64,000 nt of DNA, from positions 56,943,728 to 57,007,727 of the forward strand of contig CM058236.1 of the NCBI GenBank assembly GCA_030180135.1. The letters run 5' to 3'. The translations under genes and the position numbers were made by a program. The stretch is from Orychophragmus violaceus. Lineage: Eukaryota; Streptophyta; Magnoliopsida; Brassicales; Brassicaceae. Position 1 is the stretch's first letter, and each line of letters begins with the position of its first letter. Below, piece after piece: positions 55,534 through 64,000 of the stretch. A model generated the notes under the pieces. It was not told where the DNA came from. It was given only the letters and a program-made list of their open reading frames with translations, and did no database searches.

Positions 55534-58123
55534 CCTCCTTCTTCCTTGGATAAGGTAATAGTTTCCCAAGACACCCTTGCAGTATGAGTGCCATCTGCTG
55601 TACCTTTCCATAGGTATGCTCCACATAAAGAGTTGATTTTCTTAATGCAGGCCTTAGGGATTGCAAACGTGGCGCACCAAAAGTTCGTTATGCCATTGAT
55701 GACAGTATTGATAAGAAACAATCTACCTGAAAAAGAGAGTGATCTTGATGTCCAGGTATTGATCTTTGCCTTAACATTCTGAAGAAGAGGTTCACAGTTA
55801 TGCATTGACAGCTTCCTTGTACATAGGGGGATCCCAAGATAGCGCACCGGAAGGATACCATGTTGAAGCCATGTAGCTCTAAAGATGTTTTCTATTTCTG
55901 GCTGCGAGAGACCCGAGGAGTAGAAACTGGTCTTTTGCACACTAATAGCCAGTCCAGAATGCTCCTGAAAGTCATTGAGGATGGTCATAACCGCCTGTAC
56001 AGATCTTAGTGACCCATCCGTGAAGATTAACAAGTCGTCAGCAAAGCATAAGTGGGTGAGTTTTGTACTCTTGCACTTGTAATGATAATCAAATTTCCCT
56101 TCTTCAGTTGCATTGTTAAGTAGAATGGATAAACAGTTCATGGCTATTACAAAGAGGTAGGGAGACAAGGGATCTCCCTGCCTTAGAACCCTTTTCCCTT
56201 TGAAATATCCATGAACTCTTTCATTATAACAATTGTGAAATTTGTTGTGCAGATGCAAGCTCTTAACCAAAGCAGGAACTGATTTGGAATCTCAATGGCA
56301 GCTAAGAAGTTCATGAGAAAACCCAGTTAAGTGTGTCAAATGCCTTTGCTATATCAACTTTCATAGCAATACGTTTAGGACCTTTCTCCTTGTGATAATC
56401 ATTGACTATTTCTGTAGCAAGTAGAGTGTTTTCCAGCAATAGTCTTCCCTGAATAAATGTTGTTTGATTTGGCAATATCAATGTAGGCAAGATCGGTTTC
56501 AGTTTCCTAACCATTAGCTTTGCTATAGTTTTATATAATGTAGAGCAGCAAGATATTGGTCTATAGACACTAATGGCAGAGGCTCCTGGATGTTTAGGAA
56601 CAATTGATAGAATGGTTGCATTTGCCATGGATGGAAGAAAGCCGGATCTGAAGAATTGGTGGATTGCTGTGACAACTTCCTGACCCACAATACTCCATGC
56701 TCCTTTAAAGAAACCTGAGGTAAGCTCATCTGGACCAGGCGCCTTGTTTGGGTTGAGCTTCAAGATCGTTGAGGTAATGTCTTCAGTGGTTGGCAGAGCA
56801 GAGAAGCAAGACATCTGAGAGGGAGAGCATCTAAAAACCAGAAGGTCTCTAAACCAGATGATCGTTGATGAGGAAATAGGAAACACAGCAGGAGCAAGGA
56901 GAGTTTCAAAATGAGAGACCGCTAGTGCACTCATTTCTACTACATCAGAGATTAGTTGGCCTGAAGGTAACTTAAAAGATCTGATAGAGTTAAAAGCATT
57001 TCTAGTTACCACCATTCTGTAAAAGTAGGGCGTATTATGATCCCCTTCCTTTAGCCAGTTGATCCTTGATCTCTGTCTAAAATAGGCCTCCTCAATTGAC
57101 CTGAGAAATAACCATTTTTCATGCAGCTCTCTCTCATTTTGGAAGGTGACTGGCGAAGGCTGTTGTAAGGCAAGGACCTGCACATCTTGAAGCAAACGGT
57201 AAGTAAGAGACACTCTCTCCTGAATATTAGAAAAATTCTCTCGATTTAGTGTGTTTAGGTCGCTCTTTAGATTTTTTAGTTTCCAGCAAAGTTCACTGAG
57301 ACAGGTAGCTGAGTTTCCGGCTCTAATCCATGCATCCTCCACTGTCGAAAGGAAATTTGGGTGTTTGATGAGGTAGTTAGGGTTTAGTTCCAGTTTTGGG
57401 TAGTTTAGTGGTGAGGTCTAGGAGGCAGGGGGAATGGTCAGAGAAAGCTGGGGGAAGGAAGGTGGCTAGGCTATTAGGGTAAGCTGCAACCCAGTCATGG
57501 TTCACCATCAGTCTATCTAGTTTCTTGGCTATAGGGTCCAAAGGCTGATTATTGCTCCATGTGTTAAAGACACCTTGATATCTGAGGTCAAAAACTTCCA
57601 AATGATGGAAGGTATCTTTAAGTTCAGTCATGTCTGAGGTGAGATGATCAACAGAAGCAAGAGAGTGATCTGCTGGATGAATAATCTGATTGTAGTCTCC
57701 ACAAATCATCCATGGAGAAGACTGAAGATTGAACCTTTGATGAATCATAATGAGTTCAACCCATAAGTCAGATCTCTCTGACGGCAGATTAGAAGCATAG
57801 ATGGTGGTGCAGGTGAAAGTACGACTGCCAGGGATCTTTACACCACAAGTCAGGCTTTGTTTAGACTGATGGAGGATAGTTACTTTTACAGGCTGTTTCC
57901 AAATGAGAACAATACGTCCATCAGCATCTGAGTCATGATTGGAAAAGTAGTTCCAGCCTTGACAGAGATTGGGTAAAACAGTGATCAAAGAGGGTTCTTT
58001 TAAGTGTGTCTCCAAAAGAGCACCAAAAATTGGTTTGTGAAGAGTTAACCAACTAACAAAAGGGGAGTGTTTGTCCGTATCATTTATACCACGGACGTTC
58101 CAAAAAAAAGTCTTGTTACTCAT
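55534..58123 (-). pseudogene. LINE ORF2: endonuclease and reverse transcriptase
   Basis: ATG at 58123. The first frame (to 57377) is an APE-type endonuclease: WNVRGIND, ETHL, GDYNQII, a TWSNNQ...KLDRLMVN stretch and FSDHSP. It nicks target DNA. After a frameshift the RT begins (57342-56311) with LNPNKAPGPDELTSGFFK, VYRPISCCSTLYK and KVDIAKAFDTLNW. After another shift it continues (56270-55534) with RQGDPLSPYLFVIAM and the catalytic FADD. The nested element then cuts it, and it resumes at 45959. At least three frameshifts make it inactive. Confidence 0.92.
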
Positions 58124-60196
58124 TGAGAGGGTTGAGGAGACTCCTCTAGAAGAAGAGGATCCCCTGGTTGAGGAAGAGATAAGGCCAAAAAAGAGTTTAG
58201 AGAATTTTCAGGAGGGGAAGGAGATGGTCTATCAGAATGGGACAAAGGAGGTTTGAGTTTTGAAAGAGGGTAGGAATTTTTCTGTGAGGCTTTAAATAGG
58301 AGGGGAGGTCTAGAAGGGCAGGTGAATTGTGGAGGAGGGGTGACAGATGGGGCTTTAAAAAGTTTTGCTTGTTTAGAAGATACATATGAACCAAAGGATG
58401 GAGCATATGTAGCTGGTAAACCAAAAACATGGGTAGCAGAAGCAATGTTGGTAGTGAAAATGAGAGGAGGATCAGAAGATGGGTCAGAGGTGGAAGGATT
58501 ATCAAAGAGAGGTTGGGTCTTACAGGGAGGGATGGGAGGGGCTGAATTTGGGAAAGTAGGTGAAGTAGGTAGGGGGAAGGTAAGAGTGACTGCTTTGGTA
58601 GCAGTTAGGGAATCGGTTTCAGGGCCAGATTTAGCAACACTTTCAGTAGAAGAGGTCCCCTCTTGATTAACTACTTGCTTTGTAATGGGAATAGGGTGCT
58701 CAGAATTAACAACCCTCTCTTCTGTTTTGTTTTCAGGCTGAGATTGTTTATCATGTTGTTGAGGAGGAGCAGCAGGAGAAGAGTTGACGCAATTTTTCAG
58801 TATATGGCCAATTTGGTTGCAGTGGGAGCAAGTTGGAGGAGTCCATGGGTAGAAGATGTAGACAGTGAAGATATCCCCATTTTCACGCATCAGCTCACCA
58901 TCTATAGGTAGGGGCTTAGTTAAGTCCGCCTCTACCTTTACATGAGCCACGTTAAGACTGGTGAGGTTTTTCGTGTAGTCATCCGTCTCTATAGGTTCTC
59001 CCACTAGACCAGCTGCAAGACCTAAACCCTCTTTTGTACGCAGATCAAAAGGGATGCCACTTATATGAGCCCACAGAGGGATGGAGATTATTTCAGGGAA
59101 TACTTCAGCATTTTCACCCCACTGAGACACATGGAACATGGAAGAGCCGACGTACCAGAGACGCTTTTCCAATACTTTGTTTCTGATGAAGTCATTGGGG
59201 ATACGGACAAGTATGGATCGCTTTAAAGGCTGTAGATGGATTTCAAGCTTACTGCCTTTACCCCACATGTGGTTCAAGACACTTTGAATTGGTCCATAGT
59301 CTGGAAGTTTGCCAAGGAAGGTACCAACAATGTAATCCCTATGGAGAGCAGCACCTCTTTCAAAAACGACATCAGGAACAGTTACTCTCGGTTTACCTTC
59401 AGAAAGTGAAAGTAGTCGGAGCTAGGCGGACTAAAGAACGGTCAACAGTACTCTTTGCTCTTTGAGCCCAGGAGGGAGTAGGAACCTTCGGCTGACTGGT
59501 AGAAGTGTCTTCTGAATTTTTGACACCAGGCTTATCAGATTGTGCACCACTAAGTGGATTAACAGTATGAGAAGCAGTAGGATCAGTAGTTGAGGGTACT
59601 GGATTCACCGGGTTAGCAGTAGGAGTGGGTTGGGAAGAGGCAGGTTTCGAAAAAGAGGGATTGGGTAAGGTTTTGTTCTTGGTTTTTTGGAAGGATTTCT
59701 TTTTTTTTTTTAGGTTTAAAGATTGGGGAGGCTTAGAGGATCCAGAAGCAGGGTTAGTTAGGATAGGAGAGGAATTTTTTGGATGGAGAATGGTGTATTT
59801 TTTGGGTGTTTTTGGATGAACAGTTACTTGAGGAACAGTGGTAGATCCAGATCTGGAATTCTCTACAGTGAGTTCCAGAACAGTAGCAGATTCATTTGAC
59901 AGAGATGCAGGGTTCTCAAGGAGAGCAGGAGAAGCATCAGTAATAATAGAGGACTCACGGTTGCAAGTAGTAGAAGTAGTGACATGAACATCAACCTGAG
60001 ATACAGTCTTCTCTGCAGAAGAAATTTGCATCGGGGAAGATGAGGCAGGGGAGGAAGGAAGAGGAGGGAAGTCAGCAAGGAACTGAGAAGGAGGATCGGG
60101 AGGGTCAGGGGGACGGCCAGGGTGGGTGACGGTGGAAGACAGCACAACATTAGAGGCGGAAACAGTATCGGAACCAGAGAACCAGCGATTCTCCAT
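58120..60196 (-). pseudogene. LINE ORF1: nucleic-acid binding protein (frameshifted)
   Basis: ATG at 60196 opens a serine-, threonine- and proline-rich N-terminal part that stops at 59399. One base out of frame, the protein goes on through a DUF4283-like domain (NKVLEKRLWYVGSSMFHVSQW, IPLWAHISGIPFDLRT) to the zinc knuckle CSHCNQIGHILKNC (C-x2-C-x4-H-x4-C) and a proline-rich tail ending at 58120. It would coat LINE RNA. Its stop codon overlaps the ORF2 start as ATGA at 58120-58123. Confidence 0.88.
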
Positions 60197-60252
60197 TTCA
60201 CTGTTACAGAGCGTTTTTTCTTCGAGTTTCCTTTTTTTCTTCTTCTGAAACT
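60197..60252 (-). other. LINE 5' end
   Basis: The minus strand starts AGTTTCAGAAGAAG after the target duplication and leads to the ORF1 ATG within 56 bp. This suggests a short leader or a slightly truncated 5' end. Confidence 0.7.
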
Positions 60253-60262
60253 AGACATGGCT

Positions 60263-60911
60263 TTGAGAGTTCAATAGACAAACATTTCCAAAGAGAAGAC
60301 TCTGCTTATTAGTACATGGCTGTCTGGTTTTGACAGTTTTAGAAACTGAAATATATTAAACTAGAATCCTGAGTGATATAGCTTTCCAAATATCACCGGT
60401 AACATCACAGGTCACAAGCATGTGAACCTCGTATCGTTAAAATGTTTTAATGTTATAATTTAAGTGAAAGAAAAAGACCTACAAAACCGACAATCGTAAA
60501 ACAAAACAAGTTAGATTTAAAGGCTGTAAGGAAAATGAATAAAAGAAACAATATAAGTAGCAATAAAATGGGTGGCATTGATCGTATTTCCAATGTTTTT
60601 ACTTCTTCTGATTTCTCTCCTTTTTGTGTTGTAGAAGATTCCTCTCATCTTGAGTAACAATTTCTAGAGAAATTGACCGCTTTCTACTTATTATATGGAT
60701 CTGATTTTTGTTTCTATAGAATGTCAACCATTTGCATCTTTAATACTTTTAGAACCATAATCTTTGGCCAACCCGGCTAAGAAAAACATGTCAATCCTTT
60801 AACCTAATCCAAAACGGATCAAATAAAACAGAGTAGCCTGCTTTAAATCCGCACCTAGGCATTTGGGACCAAATAAGCATTGAAAGTCTTTTAGTTTGGC
60901 TGTTTTGACAT
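60263..60911. other. Unassigned AT-rich DNA
   Basis: No gene or repeat boundary found. Confidence 0.4.
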
Positions 60912-61332
60912 TCTAGAGACGCTACAAGAAAACAAGCGTCTAGTTGACGGATTTACTAATGGATTTAAATCCATCGGTAAATATCGGCGTAATTCACCAG
61001 ACGTAAATAGATCCGTTAGTATAGACGTTATGGAGCCATTGCCCGATTTAAACAAACTGACAGACCGATGATTCAAACAGTATATTTATCGGTTTTTCAT
61101 CGATTTTTCGTCGGTTATAAATTTTATAAATACCCGCCTTCTTCATTTTTTCACACTTCGCAAATCTCTCACCAATCTCTCTCTCCCTTTAACTCGAAAA
61201 ACATTTCCAACAAAAAAATATCTTCAAACCATTTTAAATCATGGATGTACGGATCGAGGATCGATCTGGCGAATAAATTATTGGTGAAGCTTTATGCAGA
61301 TTGTGAGAGTCGGAATTCGCACTGCCAAAACT
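60912..61332 (+). mobile_element. CACTA-like (En/Spm) terminal fragment
   Basis: CGCTACAAGAAAACAAGCG near 60918 is close to the CACTACAAGAAAA terminus of plant CACTA transposons. It is followed by short inverted and direct repeats (GACGGATTT, AATCCATCGGTAAAT, GATCCGTTAG, GTCGGTTAT) like subterminal transposase sites, then a TATAAATACC promoter-like sequence. No transposase is present and the other end is not seen. Confidence 0.5.
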
Positions 61333-62410
61333 TGTAGAGCAAAATTTTAGGGAAGAGAAACTTCAAAGATAAACACACTGAAATAGTAAACCCGGAGGAT
61401 ATTTTATTGATAAGAGATCGGAAAAGAGTACAAAGAACGGAAAAGAGAATACAAAGAGCGGAAAATCTTAAGAAAAACGCTAAGTTCTTAAGTCTAGATG
61501 CTAGAGTTTTTTTTGCTATCTAAATCGTATGACTTCCATCTCCTTATATAGCTACGGCAAGTCGGCTTCGAGGATATTTTCCGCAAGATTTGCGGAAATC
61601 TTCCTGTTGTTATCTCCTTCCTTTTTCCGTTAAGATTTACATTTTAATCTCGGATTTTCCTCTTTAGCTCGGAGATATCTTCTTCTTTACTTCTTCGAGT
61701 TTATCTCCTTTCTTTGACAATCAACTTTCCGCGGTTTGACCTATTTGTTGGATGGGCCAAGAACGGATGATCCGAGTCCATTTGCGTACAAACTTACTTA
61801 TTCGGCCCAAAGTTTTGGGTATTCAAACGTTGTATGTTTGGGCTTAAGTTCTTATTTCCTTTAACTTGGTCCGTCAGCCCACTTTATCGGCCAAGAAGGT
61901 ATAAGCCGGTGTTTCCGAAGATGGATTGCGGCAAGTTGTGCATATCGGCAAATGTTTGATTATCCGTTCAGAAAGTTCAGCAAAGTCTAGCTCGGAGGTT
62001 TACAAGAGATTCATTCAGCTCGGAATTTCCGAAGGGGTAAATCATGATTGGAAAATGAGAAAGGAAGGGTTCGGTTCCGAGCTGGTTTAGCTCGGAAAGT
62101 CTGAGCTAGGTGTTCCGAGATGGTTCAACTCGATCTTTGTCCGTTTGGATATTTCGTCGATCTGTAATCTTTGTCGAAAGGTGCGTTTGTCCGATTAGTT
62201 CGCTGTATACGAAATGTCGTCCGTTTCGTATGAAATGTATCCTTTAAATCCATTTGTTTAATTAGTTGTTCAAGCGAAGTTGTCGACACTTCGTATAACT
62301 TGGTTATTCATACGAAACTTTGTTTGTCCGAAGCGGACATTTGTCTGTGTTCGATTGTCCGATCTTGTTTTCGGCTATTTTTTTCGTCGAGGGGTTTTTT
62401 GACCCCAACA
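61333..62410 (-). repeat. 3' LTR of a second Tat-like element
   Basis: Starts TGTAGAGC and ends TTGACCCCAACA on the plus strand; a purine tract (minus strand GCTGGGGGCTAAC) follows at once, so the element runs to the right beyond the window. The beginning (TATTTTATTGATAAGAGATCGGAAAAGAGTA-type phrases) is built like that of the LTR at 14545-15079. The left boundary is inferred, since no partner LTR or TSD is in the window. Confidence 0.65.
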
Positions 62411-62423
62411 GTTAGCCCCCAGC
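62411..62423 (-). other. Polypurine tract of second Tat-like element
   Basis: Minus strand GCTGGGGGCTAAC next to the LTR end, comparable with 395-409. Confidence 0.65.
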
Positions 62424-62896
62424 TTGTCAGACTCGAATGCGATGATGAAGAGGTTACTTTGTATTCGAGGTGAAAACAATTTTCCGAAAGAATTTTAACC
62501 AATCAATTTTTGTGTTATTGTCCTTGCGACAACATACCGTCCGAAATATCGTTTTTCGGCCGCAATTGATTTTTCCACGCACAGTCAATCCAACATCACG
62601 CCTAATCATGACCCGCTCTATCATGATTTGATTGGGCATGCTTGGGACAAAATGATTGAAATGTAATCATTTCGAAAATCCATGCCTTGGTGAATTCTAT
62701 AAGTATTCACCCCTTAATTCTTCATCTTTCATTCCTCTCTCCGAAGAAAATAACCCAAAGGTAACTTCTCTCTCTAACTTCTTCTTAATTTTTGTGAGTT
62801 TTGTCAAGATTCCCTGCTCTGTTCTTGTGAGTTTGGAATCTTTGGAGCTTTTCCAAGTTTGAACTTTCTATTTGACGGCGTTCTTGGTAAAGATGG

Positions 62897-63040
62897 TGGA
62901 TCCGAGCTGGTTCATCTCAGAATTTCCGAGCTGGTTTAGCTCTAATCCAAGCTGGTTCAGCTCGGAAATCTGAGCTGGTTTAGCTTGGTCCGAGCTGAAT
63001 TCAGTTCGGTGATTCCGAGCTGGTTTGGCTCGGGAATTTG
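62897..63040. repeat. Short minisatellite, GAGCTGGTTYAGCTCGG type
   Basis: Six variant units of 20-30 bp built on TCCGAGCTGGTTTAGCTCGG. Each unit is itself partly palindromic (CCGAGCT and AGCTCGG). Related units occur inside the LTR near 62075-62130. Confidence 0.75.
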
Positions 63041-63059
63041 CAGGATGTGCCTTTCATAA

Positions 63060-63460
63060 TGTTCTGACCGGTGTGCTTGGAAGCGTCCCACCGGGTTTCG
63101 AAATTGAGTCCGAGAAAAGACAAAACATTTTTCTCTTTCGGATTAATAATGATTTGACCAGTGTGCTCGGGAGTGTTTTTACTGGGTTTCGCAATGATCA
63201 GACCAGTGTACTCGGGAGCGTCTTACTGGGTTTCGAGTCCGAGAAATAACAATACGTTTTTCTCTTGCGGACTTATAATGACTAGAGCAGTGTGCTCGGA
63301 AGCGTCTTACTGGGTTTTGAGTCCGAGAAATAACAATACATTTTTCTCTTGTGGACTTATAATGTCTAGACCAGTGTGCTCGGAAGCGTCTTACTGGGTT
63401 TCGCAATGATTAGACCAGCGTGCTTCGAAGCGTCTTACTGGGTTTTTGGAGTTTTACGGT
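63060..63460. repeat. Two-unit minisatellite (85 and 44 bp)
   Basis: Units starting GACCAGTGTGCTCGG begin near 63065, 63158, 63202, 63287, 63372 and 63412. A long form (about 85 bp) carries GAGTCCGAGAAATAACAATAC; a short form (about 44 bp) carries TTTCGCAATGAT. Both share GCGTCTTACTGGGTTT. Confidence 0.82.
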
Positions 63461-64000
63461 TGACTTTAGTACTAGTGCGGGGGTATGCCGTCTTACATTC
63501 CCAAGTCTATTGTGTACTCAATAATGACGTTCTCGAGACCAGTGTGTTGTATTTTAGTGGGTTTGGATTTTCGATCCCGATTTTCTGCGAAACTCTCGCC
63601 CCCTCTTTCGTTCACTGAAAATAAATCGGTATCCGCAGGACCACCTTTCAAAGATACCGAACCAAGATATACTTGGTTAGAACGTCATTTTACCAGTGTG
63701 CTGAGTAGCGTCATATTGGGTTTTGGGGTCTATTATCAACTCCAGTACTGGTGCGGCGGATTTGAAGACCTATCAACAACCCGTATTCGGGATCTTACGT
63801 CGACCTCTCGACTTATGTTCTCTTCGCTGATAATAAACATACCTTGGCGGTATCTAAAATTTATATAGCGCGCATTTATCCGTTTGTTGGATGTATAGAG
63901 CCTCAATCCATATAGGACGTGTTGGCTAATATCCGTAAAGGATGTATGCGTTTGTCCGTTGCGGCCGTCAGTGGACAAGATAAGCTATTCCTAACAACTA

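Larger units (their letters stand above)
44677..60252 (-). mobile_element. L1-type LINE, 6 kb, split by a nested LTR element
   Basis: The flanks AGACATGGCT (44667-44676 and 60253-60262) are a perfect 10-bp target duplication. On the minus strand the 5' end lies at 60252 and the 3' end at 44677 in a short A-rich tail. It encodes ORF1 with a CCHC knuckle and ORF2 with endonuclease, RT and a C-terminal zinc-binding region, as in plant L1 elements. The insertion 45960-55528 divides ORF2. Without it the element is about 6.0 kb and looks full length, but several frameshifts break both genes. Confidence 0.92.
62424..64000 (-). other. 3' region of the second Tat-like element
   Basis: No convincing gene in the visible part. 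Two kinds of tandem repeat are present: GAGCTGGTTTAGCTCGG units (62897-63040) and CCAGTGTGCTCGGAAGCGTCTTACTGGG units (63060-63460, with scattered copies to 63720). Pol would lie to the right of the window. This matches the Tat plan of a long repeat-rich stretch between pol and the 3' LTR. Confidence 0.6.

Overview
The window looks like transposon-packed heterochromatin of a flowering plant, most likely a member of the mustard family. The evidence is Athila- and Tat-type Ty3/gypsy elements with plant tRNA primer sites, a plant L1-type LINE, a TRIM element, and one short DUF295-like fragment of the kind common in Brassicaceae. I see no intact host gene, no rRNA or tRNA gene and no prokaryotic feature. 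The species cannot be named from the sequence. Almost everything is a nest of retrotransposons whose boundaries can be read from LTR ends, primer sites, polypurine tracts and target-site duplications (TSDs).

Layout, left to right. (1) 1-15079: a minus-strand Tat-type Ty3/gypsy element cut by the window edge (LTRs 1-394 and 14545-15079). Its gag and pol are decayed. On the opposite strand it carries an intron-containing gene with a gypsy-type 'Transposase_28'-like domain and a coiled coil. The last exon of that gene is split by a 5.1-kb non-autonomous Athila element (2743-7887, TSD GGCGG). The Tat element itself lies in an older Athila-like LTR whose 3' part is 15080-15780. (2) 15781-17148: relic DNA with a DUF295-like fragment. 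(3) 17149-26946: a plus-strand, almost intact Athila element spoiled by one stop codon in gag and one frameshift in integrase. (4) 27469-27911: a TRIM with a perfect TSD. (5) 28641-43359: a three-level nest, in which a solo LTR is split by an old Athila element (29597-42992) that is itself split by another solo LTR (34495-36914). (6) 44677-60252: an L1-type LINE on the minus strand with a 10-bp TSD, split by a non-autonomous long-LTR element (45960-55528, TSD CTAAG), which is split by a minus-strand Copia element (47774-52511, TSD GTATG). (7) 60912-64000: a CACTA-like terminus, then a long LTR and 3' region of a second Tat-like element that runs off the window.

The parts make sense as autonomous and dependent elements. 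The 17149-26946 Athila encodes (or recently encoded) Gag, protease, RT, RNase H and integrase. The 2743-7887 element has lost pol but keeps closely similar LTR ends, the same tRNA-Asp primer site, a conserved hairpin block, a conserved 3' untranslated region and polypurine tracts, as expected if it moves with proteins from such a partner. The most interesting signals are cis-acting candidates in the Athila group: clusters of a CpG-rich TCGATCGA-core motif placed in LTRs, leaders, inter-domain linkers and 3' regions, and a post-pol hairpin with a compensatory base-pair change. Also notable are a hairpin just downstream of the TATA box in three different long-LTR families and the intron-containing antisense gene in the Tat element. 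Percentages and LTR comparisons given here were made by eye, not by alignment software.
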